A model generated the notes under the pieces. It did not search any database and was not told the DNA's origin. It worked only from the letters and a program-made list of their open reading frames with translations. 64,000 nt of DNA from Pseudomonas pisciculturae (GTDB lineage Bacteria > Pseudomonadota > Gammaproteobacteria > Pseudomonadales > Pseudomonadaceae), in contig NZ_JACVZE010000006.1 in NCBI RefSeq assembly GCF_015461805.1, forward strand, positions 124,001 through 188,000, given 5' to 3'. Of the stretch, positions 16,731-24,983 are shown piece after piece. Position 1 is the first letter of the stretch; each line of letters begins with the position of its first letter. A program made the translations under genes and the position numbers.

Positions 16731-17915
16731 TCAGCGGTTGTACGGACGGTGCAGTTGGCAATCCGGGTTCAGGTCAACGCCGAAACCGGGTTTGTCCAGC
16801 GCCGACAGACGCATGCGGCCATTGACCGGCACAGGCTCGCCGAGCAGTTGCGGGTGGAACATCGGCACCACTTCATCCGCTTTTGGCGCCATCATCAGGA
16901 ACTCGGCGAATGGGCTGTTATGCCGGGTGGCAACGAAGTGGTAGCTGTAGACCGAAGAACCGTGGGGCACCACCATCGCGTTGTGGGCATCGGCCAGGGC
17001 CGAGATTTTCACCAGCTCCGTCAGGCCGCCGCACCAGCCCACATCCGGCTGGATAATGTCGCAGCAACCCATCTCCAACAGCATGCGAAACCCCCAGCGC
17101 GTGGCTTCGTGTTCGCCGGTGGTCACCAGCATGCCCTTGGGCACGTTGTTGCGCAGGGCGGCATAGCCCCAGTAATCGTCCGGCGACAGCGCTTCTTCGA
17201 TCCACTTGAGCCCGTGCTCGTGGGCACCGACGGCCAACTTGGTGGCGTAGTTCAGGTCCAGGCTCATCCAGCAATCGAGCATCAGCCAGAAATCGGGGCC
17301 AACCCGTTCGCGCATCTCGGCCAATTGTTCGAGGTTTTTGCGCAGGCCTTCTTCGCCTTCGCTGGGGCCGTGGTGCAGGGGCATCTTGCCGCCGATAAAG
17401 CCCATTTTCTGCGCCAGGTCCGGGCGGGCGCCGGTGGCGTAGAACTGCAATTCATCGCGCACGGCGCCGCCGAGCAACTGGTGCACCGGCTCCTTGCGGA
17501 TCTTGCCGAGCAAGTCCCACAGCGCCAGGTCGACGCCGGAGATGGTGTTGATCACCAGGCCTTTGCGGCCGTAGTAGAGGGTGGACTGGTACATCTGGTC
17601 CCAGATTTTTTCGATGTCGGTGACGCGGGCGCCTTCGATAAAGCGCGCCAGGTGTTTCTCGACGATATAGGCCGCCGGCTCGCCGCCGGTGGTCACGGCG
17701 AAACCGACGGTGCCGTCACTGGCTTCGATCTCGACCACCAGGGTGCCGAGTACGTTGATGCCGAAGCTGCGGCGGCTCTGGCGGTACTCCGGGTATTTGC
17801 TCATCGGCGTGGCGATGTGGTCGTCGATCCAGTGGCCATCGGCCTGGTCGTGGTAATCGGCGCCGCCGCCTCGCAGTACAAAGGCGCGCACGTGTTTGAT
17901 GGTGAGATGACCCAT
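16731..17915 (-). CDS. rhmD: L-rhamnonate dehydratase (enolase superfamily)
   Basis: 394 residues, the RhmD length. Enolase-superfamily barrel with metal ligands in LMLDCWMSLD (Asp, about 227), IEEALSPDD (Glu, about 253) and TTGEHEATR (Glu, about 279), and the catalytic His in VVPHGSSVYSYH (about 329). The N-terminal ADYHDQADGHWIDDHIATPMS region is specific to rhamnonate dehydratases. Converts L-rhamnonate to 2-keto-3-deoxy-L-rhamnonate. Second gene of the operon. Confidence 0.93.
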   Translation of the reverse strand: MGHLTIKHVRAFVLRGGGADYHDQADGHWIDDHIATPMSKYPEYRQSRRSFGINVLGTLVVEIEASDGTVGFAVTTGGEPAAYIVEKHLARFIEGARVTDIEKIWDQMYQSTLYYGRKGLVINTISGVDLALWDLLGKIRKEPVHQLLGGAVRDELQFYATGARPDLAQKMGFIGGKMPLHHGPSEGEEGLRKNLEQLAEMRERVGPDFWLMLDCWMSLDLNYATKLAVGAHEHGLKWIEEALSPDDYWGYAALRNNVPKGMLVTTGEHEATRWGFRMLLEMGCCDIIQPDVGWCGGLTELVKISALADAHNAMVVPHGSSVYSYHFVATRHNSPFAEFLMMAPKADEVVPMFHPQLLGEPVPVNGRMRLSALDKPGFGVDLNPDCQLHRPYNR

Positions 17916-17931
17916 GGTATGACTCCTGGAT

Positions 17932-19227
17932 TTAAACGGTGGCCGGCGTGTTCGACGCGTTGCGGCCGGGTGAATGGATGCCCAGTACCAGCAATGCCGC
18001 GAGTACCGTGGTGGCGGACAGCAGGTACAAACCGGCTGCCGGGGAGTGGAAGGCGCCTTCGGCCCAATGCTTGAGCACCGGGGCGATAAAGCCGCCGAGG
18101 GCACCGAACGAATTGATCAGCGCAATGCCAGCCGCCGCAGCGCTGCCGGCCAGGTAACTTGAGGGGAAGGTCCAGAACACCGGCTGTACCGCGATAAACC
18201 CCGACGCGGCGAAACACAGCGCGAGCATGCCCAGCATAGGGCTGGCGAAGGTCACCGAGCAGGCGATGCCAGCGGCGGCCATCAGCAGGGTCAGGCAGGC
18301 GGTTTGGCGGCGCAGGCCAGTGCGGTCGGAGTAGGCCGGAATCCACCAGGCGGCAAACAGCGCGCAAAGCCACGGGACCGCCGAGACCAGCCCGACCATC
18401 AAGCCAACCTTGGTGCCGAGCAGGCCGCCGACTTGGGTTGGCAGGTAGAAAACCACGCCATACACGCTGGCCTGGATGAGCAGGTACACGAGGCACAGGT
18501 AAAGCACCGACGGTTGGCAGAGCACTTTGAGCAAGCTGTGGCCGTGGGACGATTTGTGGTGGTCTTCCTGATCCAGCAGGCCTTGGATTTGCTGGCGTTC
18601 ATCAGCGCTGAGCCATTTGGCGTCTGCGGGGCGGTTGTCCAGGTAGAAGTAGGCCCAGATGCCCACCACCGAGGCCATCAAACCCTCGACTGCAAACAGC
18701 CATTGCCAGCCGTGGACGCCGCCCCAGCCGTCCATTTCCAGCAGCAGGCCAGACAACGGGCTGCCGAAGATAAACGCCAGCGGCGCGCCAAAGTAGAAGA
18801 AGCCCATGGCCTTGCCGCGCACGGCCTGGGGGAACCAGTAGGTGAGGTAGAGGATCACGCCGGGGAAGAACCCCGCTTCAGCCACGCCCAGCAGAAAGCG
18901 CAGGATGTAGAAGCTGGTTTCGTTGTGCGCAAACACCATCGCCGCCGAGACAAGGCCCCAGCTGACCATGATGCGGCACATCCACAGGCGGGCGCCGACA
19001 CGGTGCAGGATCAGGTTGCTCGGTACTTCCAACAGCGCGTAGCCGACGAAGAACACACCGGCGCCGAACGCGAACGCGGCGTCGCTCAAACCGGTATCGG
19101 CCTGGAAGGCTTGCTTGGCAAACCCGACATTGGCGCGGTCGAGGAAGGCCATGATGTACATCAACAGCAAGAAGGGCAGCAGTCGCCAGGAAATCTTGGC
19201 GAGCAGGGGCGCAGGCAGGGTTTTCAT
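17932..19227 (-). CDS. MFS transporter, anion:cation symporter type (probable rhamnonate carrier)
   Basis: 431 residues with twelve predicted membrane spans. MKTLPAPLLAKISWRLLPFL and MAFLDRANVGFAK are typical of the ACS subfamily that includes RhmT and GudP sugar-acid carriers. First gene of the operon, 16 bases before rhmD, so uptake of L-rhamnonate or rhamnono-lactone is likely and would complement RhaT, which imports the free sugar. The ATG at 19227 begins at the expected MFS N-terminus; the longer open frame covers the promoter. Confidence 0.88.
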   Translation of the reverse strand: MKTLPAPLLAKISWRLLPFLLLMYIMAFLDRANVGFAKQAFQADTGLSDAAFAFGAGVFFVGYALLEVPSNLILHRVGARLWMCRIMVSWGLVSAAMVFAHNETSFYILRFLLGVAEAGFFPGVILYLTYWFPQAVRGKAMGFFYFGAPLAFIFGSPLSGLLLEMDGWGGVHGWQWLFAVEGLMASVVGIWAYFYLDNRPADAKWLSADERQQIQGLLDQEDHHKSSHGHSLLKVLCQPSVLYLCLVYLLIQASVYGVVFYLPTQVGGLLGTKVGLMVGLVSAVPWLCALFAAWWIPAYSDRTGLRRQTACLTLLMAAAGIACSVTFASPMLGMLALCFAASGFIAVQPVFWTFPSSYLAGSAAAAGIALINSFGALGGFIAPVLKHWAEGAFHSPAAGLYLLSATTVLAALLVLGIHSPGRNASNTPATV

Positions 19228-19311
19228 AGTGGCAGTCCGATGTTTTGTTCTTATGGGCCGGACTGTACGGCGGGCGAGCAATGCGCTACAAATCGAATCT
19301 CGCTTACAAGT

Positions 19312-19328
19312 GATACCTTCAGGGTATC
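19312..19328. promoter_or_regulatory. Inverted-repeat operator for the divergent LysR regulator
   Basis: GATACC-TTCAG-GGTATC is a perfect 6+6 inverted repeat containing the LysR T-N11-A pattern. It lies in the 117-base gap between the rhamnose operon start and the lysR start, 17 bases before the regulator ATG, where it could serve autoregulation and operon control. Confidence 0.65.
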
Positions 19329-19344
19329 GATAAAAAGGATAAAA

Positions 19345-20274
19345 ATGCGTAGTCCCAGCCTGTTTAACCGCCTGCGTTACAAGCACCTGCACATGCTGGT
19401 GGCGCTCAGCTCCAGCCAGAACCTACACCGCGCCTCCCAGGCGCTGAACATGTCGCAACCCGCCGCTACACGCATGCTGCGCGAGATCGAGGACATGTTT
19501 GGTTGCGACCTGTTCGAACGTTTGCCCCGGGGCATGCGGCCAACGGCGTTGGGCGCAGAGCTGATTCGCTTTGCCGAGTCGGCCTTGAGCGGCCTGGACC
19601 GCTGCGCCGAAGACTTGAACGCGCGCCAGCAGGGCGGTTATGGCTACCTGTCGATCGGCACCATCATGGGCGCCGCGCCAGACCTGGTGATGGACTCCAT
19701 CGCGCAGATCAAGACGCTCAACCCGCAATTGCGTATTCGCATCATGGGCGACACCAGCGACCAGGTGATCCAGTTGCTTGAGCAGGGCCGTATCGATTTG
19801 GGCATCACCCGGCGCAACGCCGCCACCGACAGCGAGCACTACAGCTTCGAACCCCTGGGCAACGAACGCATGCTGGTGGTGGTGCACGCCGGGCACCCTC
19901 TGGTGCAACGCGATCATCTGGAACTGGCGGAGTTGGTGAGCGACTGGCCGTGGATTTTGCAACCGCAAACCAGCCCGGCGCGAATCGGCTTTGACCAGGC
20001 CCTGCAAGACCTGGCGCTGCCCAGCCCGGCGGACGTGATTGAGTGCAGCTCGATCTATTCGATGCAGCAGTTGATCCAACTGACCGACGCAGTGATGGTG
20101 CTTTCGGAGAGCGCCCTGCGTGACTACCTGAAAATGGGCCTGGTGGTGGCCCTGCCGGTGGCGCTGGATGTGCGGTTGGCGCCTTTTGGTCTGTTGCTGC
20201 GCAAAGGCGAAGGCGTGAGCCGCGAACTGGGGCTGTTTATCGACTTGCTGCGCAGTAAAGCGGCGATGTTATAA
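19345..20274 (+). CDS. LysR-type transcriptional regulator of the rhamnose operon
   Basis: 309 residues. N-terminal winged helix-turn-helix (SSQNLHRASQALNMSQPAATRMLREIE, quoted in part: HRASQALNMSQPAATRM, about residues 28-45) followed by the periplasmic-binding-like effector domain. The GalR/CbL-like start FNRLRYKHLHMLVALS resembles LysR regulators of sugar-acid operons. Divergent orientation and the shared operator suggest it activates the operon in response to rhamnose or a pathway intermediate. Start ATG 19345 has AAAGGA eight bases upstream. Confidence 0.9.
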   Translation: MRSPSLFNRLRYKHLHMLVALSSSQNLHRASQALNMSQPAATRMLREIEDMFGCDLFERLPRGMRPTALGAELIRFAESALSGLDRCAEDLNARQQGGYGYLSIGTIMGAAPDLVMDSIAQIKTLNPQLRIRIMGDTSDQVIQLLEQGRIDLGITRRNAATDSEHYSFEPLGNERMLVVVHAGHPLVQRDHLELAELVSDWPWILQPQTSPARIGFDQALQDLALPSPADVIECSSIYSMQQLIQLTDAVMVLSESALRDYLKMGLVVALPVALDVRLAPFGLLLRKGEGVSRELGLFIDLLRSKAAML

Positions 20275-20317
20275 ACCGAATGTTGAAAAGGGCATGGTGC
20301 GCCGGCACGATATTAAA

Positions 20318-20336
20318 TAGAATGAATCTCATTTGA
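20318..20336. promoter_or_regulatory. Probable Fur box before fecI
   Basis: TAGAATGAATCTCATTTGA contains the two core half-sites AATGA and TCATT separated by three bases, as in Fur boxes, though only about 10 of 19 positions match GATAATGATAATCATTATC. Position about 30 bases before the sigma factor start fits iron repression. Confidence 0.55.
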
Positions 20337-20366
20337 GACTCAGTCGCGCCGCGCAGGTTGCTTGCC

Positions 20367-20885
20367 ATGAATGATGCTGTTGCTCCGACACAAGGCCCTG
20401 AGCTGACCTTGTCGAGCCTGTACCGCGACCATCGCAGCTGGCTCGAAAGCTGGTTGCGCCGACGCCTGGGCAATGCCTGGGATGCGGCAGACCTTAGCCA
20501 GGACACGTTCCTGCGCGTACTCGCCAGTGCGCAGCCGATTGCGCAGATGCAGGAGCCGCGTGCGTACCTGGTGACGGTTGGCAAGCGTTTGCTGGTCAAC
20601 TTTCATCAGCGGCGCAGCCTCGAACACGCCTATCTCAATGCCTTGGCCAGCTTGCCCGAAGCCTGCGTGCCGTCGCCGGAGCAGCGCTGGCTGATGCTCG
20701 AAACCCTGCAAGCGCTGGATGAATTGCTCGATGGCCTGCCGGTGCTGGTGCGCCGTGCCTTTTTGTGGAGCCAGCTTGAAGGCCTGGGGTATCGCGAGAT
20801 TGCCGAGCGCCTGGACGTATCCGAGCGCACCGTGAAGCGTTACATGGCCCAAGCCTACGAGCATTGCTTGCTGGTGGACCTGTGA
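20367..20885 (+). CDS. ECF sigma factor, FecI-like
   Basis: 172 residues, the FecI group size. Region 2 is LSSLYRDHRSWLESWLRRRLGNAWDAADLSQDTFLRVL (key DAADLSQDTFLR, about 45-56), region 4 is LEGLGYREIAERLDVSERTVKRYM (about 138-160). Such factors direct RNA polymerase to a TonB-dependent siderophore receptor gene. It overlaps the anti-sigma gene by four bases. No receptor gene lies nearby. ATG 20367 is chosen; upstream in-frame TTG has no ribosome site. Confidence 0.92.
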   Translation: MNDAVAPTQGPELTLSSLYRDHRSWLESWLRRRLGNAWDAADLSQDTFLRVLASAQPIAQMQEPRAYLVTVGKRLLVNFHQRRSLEHAYLNALASLPEACVPSPEQRWLMLETLQALDELLDGLPVLVRRAFLWSQLEGLGYREIAERLDVSERTVKRYMAQAYEHCLLVDL

Positions 20886-21784
20886 GCCGCGACGTTGCCC
20901 GCGCCGCTGCCCAGTGGCTGGCGCTGCTGGAGTCTGGCGCGGCCACCGAACGTGACCACGCCGCGTTGCAACACTGGCGCGATAGCCATCCCCAACACGA
21001 ACAGACCTGGCAAAAAGCCCAGACCCTGCGTCAGCGTTTCAGCGGCCTGCCCCAGGCGTTGGCGATGGCCAGCCTCGACCGGCCGCAACCGGGGCGTCGC
21101 GCGGTGCTCAAGCGCGCACTCGGGCTGGCTGCGTTGGTGCCGACCGCCTGGCTGATCAGCCGGCAAATGCCCGTCGAGGCCTGGCGCGCCGATTTGCACA
21201 CCGCTACCGGCGAACGCAAACGCCTGCCGTTGGCCGATGGCGCCAGCCTGCAACTCAACACCGCCACGGCGGTGGACGTGGCACCGGGGCGCATCCGCTT
21301 GGTGGAGGGCGAGTTGGCGCTCACTGTGCCGGGCACTCAGGCGGTGGCTGTGCACACCTCTTTTGGCGAGCTCAGCGTCAGCCAGGCCGAAGTCTGTGTG
21401 CGACTACTGCCCAGTGGTTGCCTGGTCTCGGTGCTCAAGGGCACGGTGCAGGTGCGCGATCTGAATGGGCAGTTGGCAACCTTGCAGGGCGGCCAGCAAG
21501 CGCCGCTCAAAGCCAGCGGGCTCGGTGCCTGGGTGCCATTTGATGTGCTGCAACTGGGCTGGCGCGAGGGTGTGCTGACGGCGCAAAACCAAGCGCTGGG
21601 GGATTTTTTGCGAGAGTTGGAGCGGTATCGGCCTGGTGTGTTGCGTTGGGACCCACGGCTGGAATCGCTGCGTGTTACCGGCAGCTTTCGACTGGACGAC
21701 ACCGACCGCATCCTCAACCTGTTGGCCTCGACATTGGGCTTCGAAGTACAGGCGCGCACGCGCTATTGGGTCACCCTCACTTGA
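20882..21784 (+). CDS. FecR family anti-sigma / sigma regulator
   Basis: 300 residues. Starts with GTG overlapping the fecI stop. The cytoplasmic N-terminal part (about 1-80) has the FecR domain AAQWLALLESGAATERDHAALQHW (key WLALLESG and LQHW), a single membrane helix follows (ALGLAALVPTAWLIS, about 82-97), then the periplasmic FecR domain (TATGERKRLPLADGASLQLNTAT) and a C-terminal secretin/TonB-short-like part that meets the receptor. Completes a cell-surface signalling pair whose receptor is not adjacent. Confidence 0.92.
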   Translation: MSRDVARAAAQWLALLESGAATERDHAALQHWRDSHPQHEQTWQKAQTLRQRFSGLPQALAMASLDRPQPGRRAVLKRALGLAALVPTAWLISRQMPVEAWRADLHTATGERKRLPLADGASLQLNTATAVDVAPGRIRLVEGELALTVPGTQAVAVHTSFGELSVSQAEVCVRLLPSGCLVSVLKGTVQVRDLNGQLATLQGGQQAPLKASGLGAWVPFDVLQLGWREGVLTAQNQALGDFLRELERYRPGVLRWDPRLESLRVTGSFRLDDTDRILNLLASTLGFEVQARTRYWVTLT

Positions 21785-21798
21785 AGCCACCGAGGCTC

Positions 21799-21893
21799 AA
21801 TGTGGGAGGGGGCTTGCCCCCGATAGCAGTGGGGCAGTCGGTAAAAATGCCAGCTGGCCCACCGCTTTCGCAGGCAAGCCAGCTCCCACATTT
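21799..21893. repeat. REPIN with mismatched arms
   Basis: Left arm is the GTGGGAGGGGGCTTGCCCCC type, but the right arm reads GCAGGCAAGCCAGCTCCCAC, a different subtype. The two ends therefore pair imperfectly, unlike the other copies in the window. Lies between fecR and the ABC ATPase gene, which converge. Confidence 0.85.
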
Positions 21894-21920
21894 GATTTGC
21901 TGTGTTGCGGATGCCGGCGC

Positions 21921-22631
21921 TTAGATCACATGCGCCCGCTGCAACGCGGTCAACGCCAGCGCCTTGAGCTGCGCCAGCTGCGGATCACGCCGATCCCTGG
22001 GGTGTGGCAACGCCACCGCCAGTTCCTGGCGAATACTGCTGGGCCGATTATCCATCACCAGCACCCGGTCACTCAGGTACAACGCCTCGTCCACATCATG
22101 GGTCACCAGCAGCAAGGCGATGGCGTGGTGCTCGGCCAGTTGCAGCAACAGGTCTTGCAACTTCATGCGGGTAAACGCATCCACCGCGCTGAACGGCTCA
22201 TCGAGCAGCAACACTTGCGGGCGTGAATACAGCCCACGAGCAATCGCCACCCGTTGCGCCATGCCGCCGGATAACTGCTTGGGCAGCGCCTGGGCAAACC
22301 CCTTAAGGCCGACTTCCTCGATCAGTTGTGTAACCCAGGCCTTGTCGTAATGACCGTCATCGCTGAAACCGATGTTCTGCTCCACCGTGAGCCAAGGCAT
22401 CAGCCGCGGCTCCTGGAACACAAATGCGACTTCGCCGTCGGGGCTGCGCAGTTCGCCCTGGTAGTCCTTTTCCAGCCCGGCGACGATGCGCAGCAAGGTG
22501 CTTTTACCGCAGCCGCTAGGCCCCAGCAGGCTGACGGCTTCGCGCGGTTGCAACGACAGGTGAACGTCCTTGAGCACGGTGGTGCTGGCAAAGCTTTTGC
22601 GCAGCACATGAATATCCAACAGAGGGCTCAT
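21921..22631 (-). CDS. ABC transporter ATP-binding protein, aliphatic sulfonate/taurine type
   Basis: 236 residues. Complete nucleotide-binding domain: Walker A GPSGCGKST (about 36-44), LSGGMAQRVAIARGL signature (about 125), Walker B VLLLDEPFSAVD and switch His in LVTHDVDEA. The SsuB/TauB-like features include FVFQEPRLMPW. Powers import through the adjacent permease; the ATG at 22631 overlaps the permease stop by four bases. Confidence 0.9.
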   Translation of the reverse strand: MSPLLDIHVLRKSFASTTVLKDVHLSLQPREAVSLLGPSGCGKSTLLRIVAGLEKDYQGELRSPDGEVAFVFQEPRLMPWLTVEQNIGFSDDGHYDKAWVTQLIEEVGLKGFAQALPKQLSGGMAQRVAIARGLYSRPQVLLLDEPFSAVDAFTRMKLQDLLLQLAEHHAIALLLVTHDVDEALYLSDRVLVMDNRPSSIRQELAVALPHPRDRRDPQLAQLKALALTALQRAHVI

Positions 22632-23449
22632 CGCTCTGCCCCCTGGAAGGTATCGCGCCACGCCAGGCAGCGCTTCTCCAGCGCGGCAAGCAGGCCATCG
22701 CTGATCTTACCCAGCAGCGCCAATACGATGATCGCGGCGAGCACGATATCGGGCCGCGAGGTTTCGCGCCCATCGCTGAGCAGGTAACCCAAGCCCTTGG
22801 TCGCGGCGATCAACTCGGCCGCGACCAAAAACATCCACGCCAGGCTCAGGCCGCTGCGCAGCCCGGTAAACAAACCGGGCAGGGCGGCGGGCAACAGGAT
22901 ACGGCGCACCAGTCGGCGTCGGCTAAAACCATACATCTGCCCGACCTCCACCAGCTTGCGGTCGATATCGCGTATGGCCGCGACGCCATTGAGGTACACC
23001 GGGAAAAACGCGCCAATCGCGATCAACACGATCTTGGAGGTTTCGTCGATACCCAGCCACAGCAGCAACAACGGCACCCAGGCCAGGCTCGGGATTGAGC
23101 GCAGCCCGGCGAAGGTCGGTTCCAGGTAGGCCTCGGCCTCGCGGCTCAAGCCTACCCAGGCAGCAAACACCAGGGCCAGGCTGGCGCCGATGGCAAAGCC
23201 CAGCAGCACCCGGGCGAGGCTGGCGCTTATGTGCTTGCACAGCGCGCCTTCGGCCAGTTGGCTCAGGGTCACGGCGATTTCGCTGGGGGCTGGCATTTGG
23301 TACGACGGCAGCCAGCCGACGCGCACCACGCCTTCCAGTATCAGCAGGATCAGCACCGGCACCACCAGCCCCTTGAGTCGCCGTGGCCAGGCACTGCGGT
23401 TGATCGCCACCGGTGCGGGCAGTGGCAATGCTTGGGTTTTTCCCGTCAT
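22628..23449 (-). CDS. ABC transporter permease, SsuC/TauC type
   Basis: 273 residues with six membrane helices and the coupling EAA loop (ELAxxAAIxD equivalent VEVGQMYGFSRRRLVRRILLPAALPG; key FSRRRLVRRILLPAALPG). Of the BPD_transp_1 family used for sulfonates, nitrate and taurine. ATG 23449 directly follows an in-frame GTG and has AAGGGG nine bases upstream. Middle gene of the transporter operon. Confidence 0.9.
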   Translation of the reverse strand: MTGKTQALPLPAPVAINRSAWPRRLKGLVVPVLILLILEGVVRVGWLPSYQMPAPSEIAVTLSQLAEGALCKHISASLARVLLGFAIGASLALVFAAWVGLSREAEAYLEPTFAGLRSIPSLAWVPLLLLWLGIDETSKIVLIAIGAFFPVYLNGVAAIRDIDRKLVEVGQMYGFSRRRLVRRILLPAALPGLFTGLRSGLSLAWMFLVAAELIAATKGLGYLLSDGRETSRPDIVLAAIIVLALLGKISDGLLAALEKRCLAWRDTFQGAER

Positions 23450-23459
23450 CACGCGCCCC

Positions 23460-24416
23460 TTATTTGCCGAACGAGGTGTCGATCAACTGGTCAATCACTT
23501 GGTCCACATTCACCCCGCGACGCACCAATTCCTCCGACACCAGGATCGGCGCGGCAGCCTTGGAGGCCACCACATCCTTGCTGCTTAGAAACGGTGTGCT
23601 CAAGTCGGTACGCGACAGTTGCAGCTTGGCAACTTCCAACGGCAAGCCCGATTCATCGGCCAGCAGTTTGGCGAATTCATCCGGGTGCTTGACCGCCCAG
23701 TCGCGGGCTTTTTCGTAGGCACCGAGCACTTTGGTGATGGTTTGCGGGTGCTCCTTGGCGAACTTCTCGGTGACGCTCACCACGCCATAGCTGTTGAAGT
23801 CTTTGTTGCGATACAGCAGGCGCGAACCGGCCTGGATTTCACTGGCGGCCATGTGCGGGTCGAGGCCGGCCCAGGCTTCTACATCGCCTTTCTCCAGCGC
23901 GGTGCGACCGTCCGGGTGCTGCAAATGCACCAGTTCCACGTCGTCCTTTTTCAGCCCGGCCTGTTGCAGGCTACGCAGGGTGAACAGGTACGGGTCGGTG
24001 CCCTTGGTGGCGGCGATTTTCTTGCCTTTGAGGTCGGTGACGCTCTTGAGTGGAGAGTCTTTGCGAACCACCAGGGCGGTCCACTCGGCACGGCTGTACA
24101 CGTACACCGATTTGATCGGGCTGCCGTTGGCACGGCTCAACACCGCAGACAGGCTGGCAGAGGACGCGAAGTCAACGCCGCCGCTGTTGAGATACTCCAG
24201 GGAGCGGTTGCTGCCCTGGCTCAAGACCCAACCCACCTTGGATTGAGGCAGCGCCTGTTCCAGCCAACCGAAGTGCTTGAGCACCAGGCTGACCGGCGAG
24301 TAGTAGGCGTAATCCAGGTTGACTTGCGCCGGGTCGGTGTCGGCGGCGAAGGCCTGGGGTTGCAGGCACAGGGCGAGCGCGCAGGCGCCGAGTAAGCGTT
24401 GAGTAAATGGGATCAT
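23460..24416 (-). CDS. Periplasmic sulfonate-type substrate-binding protein
   Basis: 318 residues with a cleaved signal peptide (MIPFTQRLLGACALALCLQP ... AFA). The mature protein shows the SsuA/NMT1 fold: VNLDYAYYSPVSLVLKHFGWLEQ, SGGVDFASSASLSAVL and DLKGKKIAATKGTDPYLFTL (short pieces of each quoted). Binds an aliphatic sulfonate or related anion for the downstream permease. First gene of the operon; GGAG lies seven bases before the ATG. No desulfonating monooxygenase is in the window. Confidence 0.88.
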   Translation of the reverse strand: MIPFTQRLLGACALALCLQPQAFAADTDPAQVNLDYAYYSPVSLVLKHFGWLEQALPQSKVGWVLSQGSNRSLEYLNSGGVDFASSASLSAVLSRANGSPIKSVYVYSRAEWTALVVRKDSPLKSVTDLKGKKIAATKGTDPYLFTLRSLQQAGLKKDDVELVHLQHPDGRTALEKGDVEAWAGLDPHMAASEIQAGSRLLYRNKDFNSYGVVSVTEKFAKEHPQTITKVLGAYEKARDWAVKHPDEFAKLLADESGLPLEVAKLQLSRTDLSTPFLSSKDVVASKAAAPILVSEELVRRGVNVDQVIDQLIDTSFGK

Positions 24417-24732
24417 GGAACAGCTCCGGCAAGGCATTGAGAGAAGGCTTTCTTATATTCAGAAAATTAGATCGCATGTTCCATCATGCTTTTAAGGAAT
24501 ATGCAGGCTCTGTGCCAGTCGGTATCAGGCAGGATTTGCGGGGGTTTAAGAGCTGAATGCTGTCTGGGGAAAGGGCAAATTGTTGAAGCACTGTTGGCTG
24601 GGCAACAGTTGATATATATCCTTATGGAATAAATAAAGAGTTATATATTCCTTTTAAGTTTTCACTCGGTACTGCATCTTGAGGGCCTGCGCATTCGTGC
24701 GGATTGACCCAACAGCCAAAAGGAAAGCCGAC
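24417..24732. promoter_or_regulatory. Divergent promoter region between sulfonate ABC operon and molbindin gene
   Basis: 316 bases without a gene, markedly AT-rich. It contains an inverted repeat GGAATA ... TATTCC at 24626-24651 and a further GGAATAT near 24495, compatible with a LysR-type (CysB/Cbl-like) activator site; the regulator is inferred, not shown. No clear sigma-54 promoter was found. Confidence 0.45.
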
Positions 24733-24948
24733 ATGACCATCAAAGCGATCAACGTGCGCAACCAGTTCAAAGGCGTGATCAAGGAAATTCTGCTGGGGGA
24801 AGTGGTGTCCGAGATCGACGTGCAAACCGCGTCCGGCATCGTCACCTCGGTGATCACCACCCGTTCGGTGCGTGATCTGGAATTGAAAGTGGGCAGTGAA
24901 GTGATTGCCTTTGTGAAGTCCACCGAAGTGTCCATCGCCAAGCTATAA
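24733..24948 (+). CDS. Molbindin-like TOBE-domain protein (SsuF-like)
   Basis: 71 residues forming one Mop/TOBE domain: MTIKAINVRNQFKGVIKEI ... VTSVITTRSVRDLELKVGSEVIAFVKSTEVSIAKL (in pieces). Molbindins bind molybdate or another oxyanion in the cytoplasm. A protein of this type, SsuF, ends the ssu operon of P. putida, and this gene faces a sulfonate transporter, so a role in organosulfur use is likely. ATG 24733 has AAAGGAAAG 8-9 bases upstream. Ends just before a strong terminator hairpin. Confidence 0.88.
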   Translation: MTIKAINVRNQFKGVIKEILLGEVVSEIDVQTASGIVTSVITTRSVRDLELKVGSEVIAFVKSTEVSIAKL

Positions 24949-24954
24949 CAAATT

Positions 24955-24977
24955 GCCCCCGCACACGGTGCGGGGGC
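24955..24977. terminator. GC-rich hairpin between convergent genes
   Basis: GCCCCCGCAC and GTGCGGGGGC form a perfect ten-base stem with loop ACG between the molbindin stop and the patB stop. No clear T-run follows on either strand. Confidence 0.75.
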
Positions 24978-24983
24978 GGCCCT

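Noticed and set aside
18304..19344. Long in-frame upstream extension of the LysR gene
   Set aside because: It runs antisense through the MFS gene; the true helix-turn-helix start is at 19345 with a ribosome site.
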